From Cytophagaceae bacterium (GTDB lineage: Bacteria > Bacteroidota > Bacteroidia > Cytophagales > Flexibacteraceae), in assembly GCA_947458545.1 (NCBI GenBank), contig CANGYH010000001.1:1240001-1304000 (forward strand): DNA of 64,000 nucleotides, read 5' to 3'. The position numbers were made by a program, and so were the translations under genes. The notes below the pieces were generated by a model. It searched no databases and was not told the DNA's origin. It was given only the letters and a program-made list of their open reading frames with translations. Position 1 is the first letter of the stretch. Each line of letters starts with the position of its first letter. Positions 27,723 to 37,405 of the stretch are shown here, in pieces.

Positions 27723-27752
27723 AGAGGGTGGAGATTCCGGATAAGCTAGACT

Positions 27753-28994
27753 TTAGGCATCATAGGCCCGCACTGCGTCCTCTATGATGGCGCAGCATTC
27801 GTCTAGCTGGGCCTCGGTCATCACCAAGGGCGGGGCCAGGCGGATGATGTGCTCGCGGGTAGGCTTGGCCAGCAGGCCCCTGTCGCGCAGGGCCAGGCAA
27901 AGGTCCCAGGCGGTGCGGCCGTCGGGCTTGGGCGCTATGCCAATGGCGTTGAGCAGCCCCTTGCCGCGCACAAAGCGGATGCAGCTCACGGTCTGGGCCA
28001 AGGCCTCCATGCGCCGGCGGAAGATCTGCCCCAGGCGCTCGGCATTCTCTGGCAGGCGCTCGTCTTGCAGTACCTGGATGCTGGCAATGGCCACGGCACA
28101 GGCCAGCGGGTTGCCACCAAAGGTAGAGCCATGCTCGCCGGGCTGGATACAAAGCATCACCTCGTCGTCTGCCAACACCGCCGAGACCGGCATCACCCCG
28201 CCGCTCAAGGCCTTGCCCAGGATGACGATGTCCGGCCGTACCCCCTCGTGGTGGCTGGCCAGCAGGGTGCCCGTGCGGCCAAAGCCGGTCTGCACCTCAT
28301 CTACCAACAGCAATACGTTGTGCTGCTTGCAGAGGGTAGCCGCACCGGCCAGGTAGCCCGCCTGAGGCACCACCACACCCGCCTCGCCCTGAATGGGCTC
28401 CACCCAAAACGCGCAGACGTGAGGGTCTTGCAGGGCAGCCTCCAGCGCGGGCAGGTCATCGTAGGGAATGATCTCGAACCCAGGCAGGAAGGGCCCAAAC
28501 TCTTTGGTAGAGCTTTCTTCGGTGCTGGCAGAGATCACCCCCAGCGTCCGGCCATGGAAGTTGTCTGTCACAGCAATAATCTTAGCCTGCCCCTCTGGAA
28601 TGCCTTTGGCCTTGTAGGCCCACTTGCGGGCCAGCTTCAGGGCGGTCTCGTTGGCCTCGGCGCCGCTGTTCATCATCAGCACCTTGTCGTAGCCGAAGGT
28701 CTTGGCCATCAGCTCTTCACACTCGCCCAGGCGGTTGTTGTAGAAGGCGCGGCTGGTAAGTGTAAGACGCTGGGCCTGCTCGGTAAGGGCGGCAATGATG
28801 CGCGGATGGCAATGCCCCTGATTGACGGCCGAATAGGCCGAGAGGAAGTCGTAGTACCGCCTGCCCTCCACATCCCACATAAAGACGCCTTGGCCGCGCT
28901 CCAGCACTACATCCAGCGGATGGTAGTTGTGCGCGCCGAAGGTCTCTTCAAGCTCAATAAAGTGGCGGGTAGCAGCGGTGGTGTCAATGTTCAT
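27753..28994 (-). CDS. rocD: Ornithine--oxo-acid transaminase
   Basis: A class III, PLP-dependent aminotransferase that moves the delta-amino group of ornithine to 2-oxoglutarate in arginine/proline metabolism. At 413 residues it fits the family. The PLP lysine is K261 in [10 protein letters not shown], the aspartate that holds the pyridine nitrogen is in [15 protein letters not shown], and [12 protein letters not shown] is present. N-terminal [16 protein letters not shown] is characteristic of ornithine rather than acetylornithine aminotransferase. It is monocistronic with its own terminator, and divergent from the PAS protein at 29158 with about 160 bases between them. Confidence 0.93.
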   Translation of the reverse strand: MNIDTTAATRHFIELEETFGAHNYHPLDVVLERGQGVFMWDVEGRRYYDFLSAYSAVNQGHCHPRIIAALTEQAQRLTLTSRAFYNNRLGECEELMAKTFGYDKVLMMNSGAEANETALKLARKWAYKAKGIPEGQAKIIAVTDNFHGRTLGVISASTEESSTKEFGPFLPGFEIIPYDDLPALEAALQDPHVCAFWVEPIQGEAGVVVPQAGYLAGAATLCKQHNVLLLVDEVQTGFGRTGTLLASHHEGVRPDIVILGKALSGGVMPVSAVLADDEVMLCIQPGEHGSTFGGNPLACAVAIASIQVLQDERLPENAERLGQIFRRRMEALAQTVSCIRFVRGKGLLNAIGIAPKPDGRTAWDLCLALRDRGLLAKPTREHIIRLAPPLVMTEAQLDECCAIIEDAVRAYDA

Positions 28995-29157
28995 AAAAAG
29001 TTGGTGTGATGGTCGGGGGCCTTCTCTTGCAAAGGTCTGACAATGCCAGGGTTAGTTCCTAGCCTGTGCAGTTTCAATAACTGGCTTAGAGATTGAATCG
29101 TTTGGCCAAACACTGCAACCCGGAGCCATCCGGCTGCGCAGTTGCACAACGTTAATA

Positions 29158-30834
29158 TTGGAATTATTCATTCATCGAATTATTTTAGCGCTTCTAGGCT
29201 TCTCTTCCCTCCTCCCGGGTTGGTCGTCTATCCCTATTCCTAATAAAAACCCTGTGCCATTAGATTTTAAGGAGCCTAAGCCTGCGTGGGCGTTTTGGGC
29301 GGTTTCAGCCATTACCCTTGGGGTGGCGGCATGGGCTTTTTTGCCGGGTAGCTGGCCGCTTGGGGTATGGGTATCCCTGATTGCCATTACTGCGATTTGG
29401 CAAGTTTGGCAAGGCATGGCCGGCCCGCGCCAAGTAGAAGATGGCGATAGTCTCAGGTCGTTCTTTTACGACTCACCCTTTGCCATGTACGTGTACGACA
29501 GGCAGACCAGGCGCTTTTTAGAGGCGAACCCGGCCGCCCTGGCGCACTTCGGCCACAAACGGGAGGCCTTTTTGCAGGCAGGCCTAGACACCATCAGGCC
29601 CAAAAGCGAGCTTGATAAACTTAATAAAAAACTTGCCAAAGTTTACGACCTGGGTGCCGGGCCAGACCAAGGCATCTGGCTCCATCAGGCAGCCGATGGT
29701 GTGGCCTTTTATGACAGAATCTATGTAATCCCCTTTCCGAGCTATGGGCCCAATGCCATGCTTGCCATGGCCATAGACGTGGATAAACAAGTCCGCCAAG
29801 AGCAACAAACCGCCGAGCGTGCCCGAAAAGCAGATGCCCGCCGAGCCTACCTGGAGAGCCTGCTCGAAAACCAGACTGGCGTACTAAGCGCCCGCATCAA
29901 CACAGAGGGCTTGCTTACCTACATCAATCCAAACCTGGCACAGCGGGCAGGCCTGCTGCCCGCCGACATGGTAGGCAAACCCGTGCGGAGCTTTCTTGAC
30001 CCACACAACCGGGCCCCCTTCGACAACGTGTTTGCCCAATGCCTGGCAGAGCCCGGCAGACAAATCCCCATCAGGTTGGCCAAGGCCCCGCAGGCAGGGC
30101 AGCGGCTATTGGCCGAATACACCGCCGTTGCCCTGCAAGAGCCCGATGGCAGCGTAGATGAGATCCAGATCACCGGCCTAGACATCACCGCCAAGGTGGT
30201 AATGATAGAAAAGCTGAATGCCTACAAAGCCCGGCTTGTGGCCATTTTAGAAGCCATACCAGACAATATCTATGCGCTAGACAACAACCTGCGGCTGGTG
30301 TATGCCAATAGCCCAGCCGCCCAGATATTGGGCCACACCGTAGAGAGCCTGCTAGGGGCCGACATGGTAGCCGTGCTTACCCCCATTGCCTCTGCCGAGC
30401 TACTGGAGCGCACCCGCCGCGCCGTGCAAGAGAAGATTCCGCTAGAAGAAACCTTTTACATGCCCAACCCCGGCATCTGGCTGGCCATTCGGGTTTTCCC
30501 GTATCCAGAAGGAGCCGTCGTCTATACCCGAGACATATCTACCCGCAAAGACTACGAGAGCAAGCTCCAGGCACAAAACGACCTGCTACAAGAAATTGCC
30601 TGGCTGCAATCGCACAAAGTGAGGGCCCCGCTAGCCAGCATCCTCGGCCTGATGAAAATCTTTAACCGGCAAGAACCAAGTGACCCTTACAACCTCCGCC
30701 TGATGGACATGCTGCAAGCCTGCTGCGTCCAGCTAGACCAAGTCGTCCACGAAATCGTAGGCAAAACCTACGTTGGCGACGCCACCGGCGACGACTTGCG
30801 CGCCGCCGCACGCAAACATTTGACAGAAGATTAA
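29158..30834 (+). CDS. PAS sensor-like protein without kinase ATPase domain
   Basis: A 558-residue protein starting at TTG 29158. It has hydrophobic segments near residues 5-24 and 43-88 (membrane anchor), then three PAS-like domains at about 105-205, 235-345 and 365-465. The C-terminus is a DHp-like helix pair around WLQSHKVRAPLASILG with a histidine at about 486. The protein ends about 70 residues later with no HATPase_c domain: no N, G1, F or G2 boxes. It therefore resembles a histidine kinase that has lost, or never had, its catalytic half. It may sense and pass signals by dimerisation, or be phosphorylated by another kinase. It leads an apparent operon with the PagL-like gene, 20 bases downstream. 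Confidence 0.8.
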   Translation: MELFIHRIILALLGFSSLLPGWSSIPIPNKNPVPLDFKEPKPAWAFWAVSAITLGVAAWAFLPGSWPLGVWVSLIAITAIWQVWQGMAGPRQVEDGDSLRSFFYDSPFAMYVYDRQTRRFLEANPAALAHFGHKREAFLQAGLDTIRPKSELDKLNKKLAKVYDLGAGPDQGIWLHQAADGVAFYDRIYVIPFPSYGPNAMLAMAIDVDKQVRQEQQTAERARKADARRAYLESLLENQTGVLSARINTEGLLTYINPNLAQRAGLLPADMVGKPVRSFLDPHNRAPFDNVFAQCLAEPGRQIPIRLAKAPQAGQRLLAEYTAVALQEPDGSVDEIQITGLDITAKVVMIEKLNAYKARLVAILEAIPDNIYALDNNLRLVYANSPAAQILGHTVESLLGADMVAVLTPIASAELLERTRRAVQEKIPLEETFYMPNPGIWLAIRVFPYPEGAVVYTRDISTRKDYESKLQAQNDLLQEIAWLQSHKVRAPLASILGLMKIFNRQEPSDPYNLRLMDMLQACCVQLDQVVHEIVGKTYVGDATGDDLRAAARKHLTED

Positions 30835-30854
30835 GCCGGGCTCAACTTTACAAC

Positions 30855-31943
30855 ATGGTGGGGCGGGTGCTTGGCTTTGCTTGGCTGGCTTTTTGGCTTT
30901 GGGCAAGGGCTACCCAGGGCCAGGTGCCCCTGCGCACACAGGTGGCGCTGGCACCCCAGGCAGGCTTTTTATGGCAGCACAACGATGAAATCAAGCACCT
31001 TGGCTGCCATCCGGTAGGGCTGTGGGCCTCCGTGGCTCCTGCCCGCTGGGCGGCAGCACCAGGATTGGGCGCTTATGCCAACGGCAGGTTCGGCTTATCT
31101 GTCGGTTGGCTCAACTTCAGGCGTGCCGAGCTAGGGCATGCACTGCCCGTACTGGTTTACTTCGAAAATGCCGCCCCTGCTACCCGCACATGGAGCCTTT
31201 TCTATCGGATTTCCGCCGGCGTTACCTGGCTGTCTGCGCCCTTCGAGCTGGACCGCAATCCCCTCAATACGGCCTACTCAGCACCCCTTACCTGGGCCAT
31301 GCAAGGCCGTATTGGTTTCGAGCGCCGCACGTCCGGTGGGTTTTGGCAAGTCGGAGCCAACCTTACCCACTTCTCTAACGGCGGCTTTAGGCTACCCAAC
31401 CTTGGTCTAAACCTGCCAGCCGCTTTTGTGGCCTACGGGCTGGGGATACCCACCCAGCGCCCCTACTATGCCGTTGCAGACACAGCCCCCCTGCCCAGCC
31501 GCCACCATCTCGATGTTACCGCTGGCTTCGGAGGCCACTCTGTACAGACCTGGCCCGCCAGGCTGTATGCCAGCGGCCTCGGCAGGCTGGCATACCGCTA
31601 TGGCTATGCCCGCAATGCAGACCTTGCCCTGGGGTTAGACGTCATACACCAAGGCTCGCTGGCAGAGGCCAGGCAGGTGCTAGGCAGGCCCGGCGCCCCT
31701 ATCGCGCGGCTAGCCATAACCGCCGGCCACGAGTGGTATCTCAGCCGGCAGGTAGCGCTCAGCACCCACCTGGGCTACTACCTCTACAACCAACTGCCCG
31801 TGGATAAGCCCTTCTACCAGCGGTACGGCTTTCGGTTTGCAGCCCGGCGTAAGCTTAGCCCAGCCGTTTGGCTGCGTGCCCATGCAGGCAAGGCAGACCT
31901 TATCGAGTACGCCCTTACCTACACCTTGCCCCTAAAGCCATGA
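30855..31943 (+). CDS. Acyloxyacyl hydrolase / PagL-like lipid A deacylase
   Basis: A 362-residue outer-membrane beta-barrel candidate with a signal peptide (hydrophobic 5-20, cleavage near ATQGQ). The diagnostic NLTHFSNGG motif puts H172 and S174 at the positions of the PagL catalytic His and Ser, and the TWLSAPFELDRNPLNTA segment recurs in Bacteroidota acyloxyacyl hydrolases. The enzyme would remove acyl chains from lipid A in the outer leaflet. The downstream GIN-domain gene overlaps its stop in an ATGA arrangement, and the PAS protein lies 20 bases upstream, so the three probably form an operon in which sensing could be tied to envelope remodelling (inference). Confidence 0.85.
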   Translation: MVGRVLGFAWLAFWLWARATQGQVPLRTQVALAPQAGFLWQHNDEIKHLGCHPVGLWASVAPARWAAAPGLGAYANGRFGLSVGWLNFRRAELGHALPVLVYFENAAPATRTWSLFYRISAGVTWLSAPFELDRNPLNTAYSAPLTWAMQGRIGFERRTSGGFWQVGANLTHFSNGGFRLPNLGLNLPAAFVAYGLGIPTQRPYYAVADTAPLPSRHHLDVTAGFGGHSVQTWPARLYASGLGRLAYRYGYARNADLALGLDVIHQGSLAEARQVLGRPGAPIARLAITAGHEWYLSRQVALSTHLGYYLYNQLPVDKPFYQRYGFRFAARRKLSPAVWLRAHAGKADLIEYALTYTLPLKP

Positions 31944-32665
31944 GCGCCGCCCAAATGGCCTGCCTGGCCCTTCTTGCACTCTGGGGCTGCAACACGCCCG
32001 ATGCGCCCGATTTCATAAAATCTACCGGGCCAGACCAAACCACAGAGCGCCCCCTGCCCGGCCCCATCCGAGAGCTTATCATAGAAGACGACATCGCCGT
32101 ATTGCTAACGCCAGACACCGCAGGCCCCCTCAGCCTGACGGCCGGTGCCAATCTCCTACCCAAAATTGCCACAGACTACCACCAGGGCAGGCTTACGCTA
32201 AGCAACAACAACAGATTTACCTGGGTCCGCACTTACCATCGGCAACCTGCCATCCGCATACCCGCCGGGCAGCTAAGGCTGCTGGAGCATAGGGGCTACG
32301 CCTACCTTCGTTGCAGCGATACCCTGCGCCTAAACTACCTGGCCCTGCGGTGGTATGGCGCCGCAGATGGGCAGCTATCGCTGCGCACCAACGCCGTAGA
32401 GATTGATGCCAACGGCATAGGATCCCTCACGCTTGCGGGCCAGAGCCAGTACACCTATCTGTTTACGCTGAAAACAGCCCAGGTAAACGCCCGAAGCCTA
32501 AATACCCATATAGCCGACGTGGCCGTGGGCAGCCTGCGCACCGCCAGCCTCGCCGTGCAAGACACCCTCCGCGTAAACATGCTTGGCCAGGCAGACCTGT
32601 GGATTTATGGTAGGCCACATAGCACGCAAAAGGGTGCAGGCAGCGGTAAACTCATATTCCGTTGA
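31940..32665 (+). CDS. GIN-domain (DUF2807) lipoprotein
   Basis: A 241-residue protein whose ATG at 31940 overlaps the PagL-like TGA (ATGA), indicating translational coupling. An in-frame start at 31868 lies within the upstream gene and is rejected. The signal ends in LLALWGC, a lipobox, so it is likely membrane-anchored. The body is a right-handed beta-helix of the GIN/DUF2807 type: IRELIIEDDIAVLLT opening, then SLTLAGQSQ-like rungs to a GSGKLIFR-like end. Such domains are annotated as putative adhesins; function is unproven. Confidence 0.82.
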   Translation: MSAAQMACLALLALWGCNTPDAPDFIKSTGPDQTTERPLPGPIRELIIEDDIAVLLTPDTAGPLSLTAGANLLPKIATDYHQGRLTLSNNNRFTWVRTYHRQPAIRIPAGQLRLLEHRGYAYLRCSDTLRLNYLALRWYGAADGQLSLRTNAVEIDANGIGSLTLAGQSQYTYLFTLKTAQVNARSLNTHIADVAVGSLRTASLAVQDTLRVNMLGQADLWIYGRPHSTQKGAGSGKLIFR

Positions 32666-32735
32666 GGACAAGCCTGCATTGCCTAAACAATGCCTTTCTT
32701 TGCAGCGTTTAACAGGCTTAGAGGAGGTTGGAATC

Positions 32736-32921
32736 GTGAAGGAAAACGCAAAAGGCAATGGCATTGCGCCCAAGCCTCGCCATATCTCCTTAGAGGTAGG
32801 CGACTATTATCTGGACGGCCTACGCATGGTTTTCACCGAGCGGTATCATATACGCAGGGGGTATTGCTGTAAGTCGGGTTGCAGGCATTGCCCCTACGGC
32901 AATGGACCCGGCAAAAAGTAA
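32736..32921 (+). CDS. DUF5522 small Cys-rich protein
   Basis: A 61-residue protein. The GTG at 32736 is chosen because GAGGAGG (32721-32727) sits 8 bases upstream as a strong ribosome-binding site, and because earlier in-frame starts overlap the GIN-domain gene. It carries the DUF5522 signature: [20 protein letters not shown], then [13 protein letters not shown] with four cysteines that could bind metal. Function unknown. It ends 103 bases before rpmB, whose promoter lies in the gap. Confidence 0.82.
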   Translation: MKENAKGNGIAPKPRHISLEVGDYYLDGLRMVFTERYHIRRGYCCKSGCRHCPYGNGPGKK

Positions 32922-32931
32922 GCCGAAAGGC

Positions 32932-32962
32932 TTGCCAAAAACAGCAGGCACATCTATATTTG
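32932..32962 (+). promoter_or_regulatory. Promoter of rpmB (TTG-N20-TATATTTG)
   Basis: TTG at 32932-32934, then exactly 20 bases, then TATATTTG at 32955-32962, a perfect -7 box. It gives a leader of about 55 bases before rpmB. Confidence 0.75.
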
Positions 32963-33024
32963 CACTCCGTTTCGGAATTGGCAGGCGCTCAGGCCAGCCA
33001 GCCCCAGGGCGGACATCTACGACT

Positions 33025-33267
33025 ATGGCAAGGGTTTGTCAAATATCTGGGAAAAAGACGCGTGTCGGTAACAACGTATCGCACGCCAACAACAAAACCA
33101 AGCGCAAGTTCTTCCCGAACTTGAAGGTGAAAACTTTCTACCTACCTGAGGAAGACCGCTACATCACCCTCAAGATTGCCACCAGCACCCTGCGTACCAT
33201 CAACAAAAACGGCATCTCTGCCGTATTGAAGGAGGCCCGTGCCAAAGGCACAACCGTAGGCATCTAA
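33025..33267 (+). CDS. rpmB: 50S ribosomal protein L28
   Basis: An 80-residue protein beginning [20 protein letters not shown], the L28 signature, with [13 protein letters not shown] in the middle and a basic C-terminal half. An in-frame ATG at 32902 would fuse 41 unrelated residues and overlap DUF5522, so 33025 is used. In many Bacteroidota rpmB is followed at once by rpmG and a DUF4295 gene; here a terminator follows and neither partner is present. Zinc-type cysteines are not fully kept (one Cys at residue 5). Confidence 0.95.
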   Translation: MARVCQISGKKTRVGNNVSHANNKTKRKFFPNLKVKTFYLPEEDRYITLKIATSTLRTINKNGISAVLKEARAKGTTVGI

Positions 33268-33290
33268 AAAGCCCACATTCATCGGCTTTG

Positions 33291-33329
33291 CAAAGCCCGT
33301 GCTGCCACTACATGGCGACACGGGCTTTG
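33291..33329 (+). terminator. Terminator after rpmB
   Basis: An 11-bp stem CAAAGCCCGTG/CACGGGCTTTG with a 17-base loop followed by TCTTT, 23 bases past the rpmB stop. A shorter AAAGCC/GGCTTT stem precedes it. Confidence 0.65.
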
Positions 33330-33456
33330 TCTTTGGCAGGCAGCCCACCCACGCAGCCCTTGCTCGGCAAGCACCATCTTGCCTATACATGGCCTATGTA
33401 AGAATTGCGTGCCTCAATGTTAAGAAGCAAAGTACGCCGGGGGCTATTCTTGCAAC

Positions 33457-35652
33457 GTGTGGTATCGGGTACTCATCCTAGTGTTGCTGCTTTGCCTTGG
33501 TAGGTGGGGGCAGCTATGGGCACAGCAAACCGGCAAGGCTAAAGACCAGGTGCTGGTAACCTTGGCAGACGAGGTGTATCGCAACTCAGGAGCCAGGCGG
33601 CAGGCGCTAGAGCAATACAAGCTCGCGCTAGAGGCAAACCCTGACAACCTGAAGGCCAACTACATGGCCGGTATCTGCTACCTGCAAACCATCCAGAAAG
33701 AGCGGGCCCTACCCCACTTGCTGCGCGTGCAAGACCTGGACCCCGCCTACGAGTCGGGCATGAACATCGGCCGCGATCTGTACCCAGACTTGGACTACTT
33801 GATCGGCATGGCCTATCACCTGGGCGAGAACTTTGAGCGGGCCCGCGTCTTTTACACCCGCTTTGCCGCCAATGTGCGAGACGGCAAAGGCAGCCGCATG
33901 GCCCGAGAAAACAAGGCCCTGGCCATAAAAACGATAGAGAGGCGCCTGTTTGAGTGCGAAACCGGGCGGCAGCTCACAAACTACCCCGTTGCTGTGCGGA
34001 TCTTGCCGCTGAAAGGCCCCAATACTGATTACCCCGAGTACGCCCCCTGCCTGGCCCGAGACGAAGGCCAGATCATCTTCACCAGCCGCAGGCCCGGCGG
34101 CATGGCCCAAAACGTTGACAACGACCTTTTCTATTTTGAAGACGTTTATGTAAGCACCCGTCAGGGAGACACGGCATGGGGCACAGCCGCCTTGCTAGAT
34201 GGCGTCAATACCGAAAACCACGAGGCCTCTGTAACGTTGGCAGCCGACGGACAAACTCTAATCCTGTACAGAGATGCCAATGGAGGCGATTTATACCTTT
34301 CGAAGCGCAGAGACGGCAAATGGAGCAAACCACGGCCCATAGGCGGGGCGGTCAACACAACCTTCCGCGAATCTTCTGCCTTCATCTCGGCCGACGGAAA
34401 GCGGCTCTACTTTAGCTCCGACCGCCCCGGCGGCTACGGCGGCACAGACCTGTACGTGGCCGAGGCACTCGATGGCGAAAATCGCTGGGGCACGCCCTCT
34501 AACCTCGGGCCTGTCATCAATACAGAATACGATGAAGAGAGCGCTGTATTCAGCTTCGACGGGCAATACCTGTTTTTCAGCTCCCGCGGGCACCGGGGCA
34601 TGGGCGGGTACGACATCTTCCGCACCCGGTTCGACTCAGCTACCAAAGCCTGGGCCAAGCCCGAAAACATGGGCTACCCCATCAACACAGCCGACAACGA
34701 CCTGTATTATGTGCAAGGCAACGACATTGGCCACGCCTACTTTGCCAGCAGCCGCGAAAGCGGCGCCGGAGACCTGGACCTATACCTGATCACTCCCGTC
34801 AACAAAGAAGACTCCCTACTTATCCGCGGGCCTAAGCTGGACGAACTGGCAAAACAGGCCCGGAGTCTCTCTGACGACAAGACCAATACCCTGACCGAGG
34901 CCGACATCCTGCGCGATGCCAGCAACCGGTACGCAGACACCAGCCAGGGAGACCTGGCCAGCGAGTTCACAAACCAGCTAGGCGACAAAGCCTCAAGCGG
35001 TAAAGCGGCGGCCACACATGTAAACCTGCGCCTGTCTCTGGTCGATAAAGGCAACAAACGGCTGATGGATGCCCGCGTCAGCTTTACGGATGCAGAAACC
35101 GGCGAGGTATTTACGGCACAGCGCATCAAAACGGGCACCTACATGCTACGCCTGCCCACAGACCGAGACCGCACCTTTACCATTGCCGCCGAGCGCGAGG
35201 GCTTCCAGTTCAGAAACGCCAGCCTGAAGGTGAAAGCCGGCGATAAAGGCACCCGCGTGTACGACCGTCTGCTAGAGATGGAGCGCATCGCCCTCAACCG
35301 CCCACGGGTACTCAAAAACCTGTACTTCGACTTCGACAAGGTGGACCTGCGCCCCGCCAGCAAGCTAGAACTGCAATTGCTCGAGAACCTCCTGCGAGAG
35401 AACCCAAAATTGATTATCGAGGTAGCCGGCCACACCGACGACATCGGCACAGATGCCTACAACCAGCGATTGTCTGAGCGGCGCGCCAAGGCCGTTGTCA
35501 ACTACCTGGTAGGCCGGGGCATAGAGCGCAGCCGCCTGCGTGCCAAAGGATACGGCAAACGCATCCCCATCGCCACCAACGACGACGAAGCCGAAGGCCG
35601 AGAGCTTAACCGCCGCACCGAGTTCGAGATCATCGGCGGGCGGGCCCGGTAA
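33457..35652 (+). CDS. porE: PorE-like OmpA-family T9SS component
   Basis: A 731-residue exported protein starting at GTG 33457, with a signal peptide ending near LWAQQ. The domain order matches PorE, a peptidoglycan-binding T9SS protein. TPR-like helices cover about 25-160 (QALEQYKLALEANPDNLKANY). PD40/WD40-like propeller blades cover about 190-450, with repeated FSSDRPGGYGGTDLYV-type strands. A carboxypeptidase-regulatory-like domain lies at about 535-610, and an OmpA C-terminal domain at about 620-728 has NLYFDFDKVDLRPAS and the VAGHTDDIGTDAYNQRLSERR motif. It would tie the T9SS outer-membrane complex to peptidoglycan, which fits the T9SS cargo encoded in this window. Other OmpA/PD40 paralogues exist in these bacteria, so the exact orthology is less certain than the architecture. 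Confidence 0.82.
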   Translation: MWYRVLILVLLLCLGRWGQLWAQQTGKAKDQVLVTLADEVYRNSGARRQALEQYKLALEANPDNLKANYMAGICYLQTIQKERALPHLLRVQDLDPAYESGMNIGRDLYPDLDYLIGMAYHLGENFERARVFYTRFAANVRDGKGSRMARENKALAIKTIERRLFECETGRQLTNYPVAVRILPLKGPNTDYPEYAPCLARDEGQIIFTSRRPGGMAQNVDNDLFYFEDVYVSTRQGDTAWGTAALLDGVNTENHEASVTLAADGQTLILYRDANGGDLYLSKRRDGKWSKPRPIGGAVNTTFRESSAFISADGKRLYFSSDRPGGYGGTDLYVAEALDGENRWGTPSNLGPVINTEYDEESAVFSFDGQYLFFSSRGHRGMGGYDIFRTRFDSATKAWAKPENMGYPINTADNDLYYVQGNDIGHAYFASSRESGAGDLDLYLITPVNKEDSLLIRGPKLDELAKQARSLSDDKTNTLTEADILRDASNRYADTSQGDLASEFTNQLGDKASSGKAAATHVNLRLSLVDKGNKRLMDARVSFTDAETGEVFTAQRIKTGTYMLRLPTDRDRTFTIAAEREGFQFRNASLKVKAGDKGTRVYDRLLEMERIALNRPRVLKNLYFDFDKVDLRPASKLELQLLENLLRENPKLIIEVAGHTDDIGTDAYNQRLSERRAKAVVNYLVGRGIERSRLRAKGYGKRIPIATNDDEAEGRELNRRTEFEIIGGRAR

Positions 35653-35657
35653 ATGCC

Positions 35658-36566
35658 TTACGCAATAAGCATGCCCAGCACCCCGATGGCCATCATACCC
35701 TTGGCCAGGCTAGACAACCGCCTGAACTGCAACCGGGTATCGGCCGTGCGCAACTGCAGGGCAAAAAACGTAATGGGCAACACCAGCACCAGATTGTAAA
35801 GGGCAGCCGGCGATTGGTGGTATGCCGGCAGGCCCAGCGCCACCACAGCAAACAGAGCCAGCAATGCGTAAACCACCTTGCGCGTCCACGGCAGGCCATA
35901 CACGATGGGCAAGGTGCGGCAGCCAAAGGTGGCATCGCCCCGCATATCCTCGGCATCTTTCACCACCTCGCGGATGAGCGATACCAGAAAGCAAAATGCC
36001 AGATAACCCCATAGCATGGGCTTAGCCTGGCCAAAAAGCAGCCAAGGCACCAGCAACCCGGCCGAGGTGAGCAAGGCCACCAAAACGTTGCCCCAACCAG
36101 GCGACCGCTTCAGCACGGCCGAGTAAAGGTAGAGGCAGCCCGCCGCCAACACCTGCAAGGCCGCCACCTTGGGGCTGGCCAGTAAACCTAGCAAAACACC
36201 GGCGGCGGTAAGCACCCCATGCAGCAACAGCGCCTTGCGCCGGTGCACCTTGCGCCCTATAATGAGCGTGCCCGGGCGGTTGATACGATCTATCTGAACA
36301 TCAAAGTAATCGTTGATGATATACCCTCCGGCCGTAATACAGGCCGTTGCCGTTACGGCCACCAGCAGCCGCCAACTGCCCAGCCGAGCCAGCAGGGCAG
36401 CCTCAGGCTCCAGCAAAAACAGCGCGGCCATGTATAAAGCCGCCGACAGCAACACCAGGTTGCTCCACCGGCTGATGCGGAAAAACCACACGCCATGGCG
36501 GACCCGCCTGCGCCAGGCCGGAGGCAAGGCATGCAGCAATCTGTGGTTCGTAGCAGCCGATAGCAT
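35658..36566 (-). CDS. UbiA-family prenyltransferase
   Basis: A 302-residue integral membrane prenyltransferase with about eight hydrophobic helices. Both metal-binding motifs are present: NDYFDVQIDRINRP (N85, D86, D89, D93) and REVVKDAEDMRGD (D204, D207). The sequence is closest in pattern to the geranylgeranylglycerol-phosphate geranylgeranyltransferase-like UbiA group often found in Bacteroidota, but the acceptor cannot be fixed from sequence. It starts 26 bases after the lptB stop on the same strand, so the two are probably co-transcribed. Confidence 0.85.
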   Translation of the reverse strand: MLSAATNHRLLHALPPAWRRRVRHGVWFFRISRWSNLVLLSAALYMAALFLLEPEAALLARLGSWRLLVAVTATACITAGGYIINDYFDVQIDRINRPGTLIIGRKVHRRKALLLHGVLTAAGVLLGLLASPKVAALQVLAAGCLYLYSAVLKRSPGWGNVLVALLTSAGLLVPWLLFGQAKPMLWGYLAFCFLVSLIREVVKDAEDMRGDATFGCRTLPIVYGLPWTRKVVYALLALFAVVALGLPAYHQSPAALYNLVLVLPITFFALQLRTADTRLQFRRLSSLAKGMMAIGVLGMLIA

Positions 36567-36592
36567 GGCCTGGCCAAGATAGCAGGTACGCC

Positions 36593-37345
36593 TTACCCTT
36601 CTGCCTTGTTGCTGGGGCGCACGGTCTTCAGCTCAAAGTTCTGGCCCAGGTAGAGGCGGCGCACGGTCTCGTCTTCGGCCAGCTCTTTGGGGGTGCCACC
36701 ACGTAGAATCTTGCCTTCAAAAAGCAGGTAAGCCCGGTCTGTGATAGAGAGCGTCTCGTCCACGTTATGGTCGGTAATCAGCACGCCGATGTTGCGCTCT
36801 TTCAGCTTGGCCACGATGCCCTGAATCTCCTCTACGGCAATAGGATCCACGCCTGCAAAGGGCTCGTCCAGCAGCACAAACTTGGGGTCTACAGCCAGGG
36901 CGCGGGCAATCTCCGTCCGCCGCCGCTCTCCGCCAGACAGCACCCGGCCCTGGTTGTTGCGCACGTGCGTCAGGCTGAACTCTTCCAGCAGTTGCTCGGC
37001 CTTTTCGCGCTGCTGGGCCTTGGTCAGGTCAGTCATCTCCAACACGGCCAGGATATTGTCTTGCACCGACAGCGTCCTGAAAACGCTGGCCTCTTGCGCC
37101 AGATACCCCAGGCCCAGCCTTGCCCGCTTGTACATGGGCAGGTCGGTTATCTCCTTATCGTCCAGGTAGATGCTGCCGCCGTTGGGCTGTATGAGCCCGA
37201 CGATCATGTAGAAGCTCGTAGTCTTGCCCGCCCCATTGGGCCCCAGCAGGCCGACAATTTCGCCCTGCGCCACCTGCACCGACACATCGTTGACGACGGT
37301 CCGCTTCTTGTATGTCTTAAAGAGGTGATCAGCGCGCAGCAACAT
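36593..37345 (-). CDS. lptB: LPS export ABC transporter ATP-binding protein
   Basis: LptB powers extraction of lipopolysaccharide from the inner membrane with LptF/LptG. The 250-residue protein has Walker A GPNGAGKT (35-42), a Q-loop at [17 protein letters not shown] signature LSGGERRR (136-143), Walker B VLLDEP (157-162) and the H-loop H193. The AQEASVFR and [13 protein letters not shown] details are typical of LptB rather than other ABC ATPases. No lptA, lptC or kdsC is next to it. Its start codon lies only a few bases from the left repeat array of the element at 37352-37846, so that element occupies its upstream region. Confidence 0.95.
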   Translation of the reverse strand: MLLRADHLFKTYKKRTVVNDVSVQVAQGEIVGLLGPNGAGKTTSFYMIVGLIQPNGGSIYLDDKEITDLPMYKRARLGLGYLAQEASVFRTLSVQDNILAVLEMTDLTKAQQREKAEQLLEEFSLTHVRNNQGRVLSGGERRRTEIARALAVDPKFVLLDEPFAGVDPIAVEEIQGIVAKLKERNIGVLITDHNVDETLSITDRAYLLFEGKILRGGTPKELAEDETVRRLYLGQNFELKTVRPSNKAEG

Positions 37346-37351
37346 GAATAA

Positions 37352-37386
37352 AGTTGAGAGTTGAAAGTTGAGAGTTGAAAGTTGAG
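37352..37386. repeat. Left heptamer array (AGTTGAR x5)
   Basis: Five contiguous 7-base units alternating AGTTGAG and AGTTGAA, immediately upstream of the lptB start. It is the inverted counterpart of the array at 37805-37846 (same unit, opposite strand). Confidence 0.9.
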
Positions 37387-37405
37387 GGCTGCAACTGTGG
37401 TTTGA

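Noticed and set aside
27849-29009. Plus-strand frame of 386 codons
   Set aside because: Antisense to rocD, which has all catalytic motifs; codon structure of the GC-rich gene keeps the opposite frame open.
33457-35652. TolB/Pal system, suggested by PD40 blades and OmpA domain
   Set aside because: TPR plus PD40 plus regulatory-like plus OmpA in one chain is the PorE layout, not TolB or Pal.
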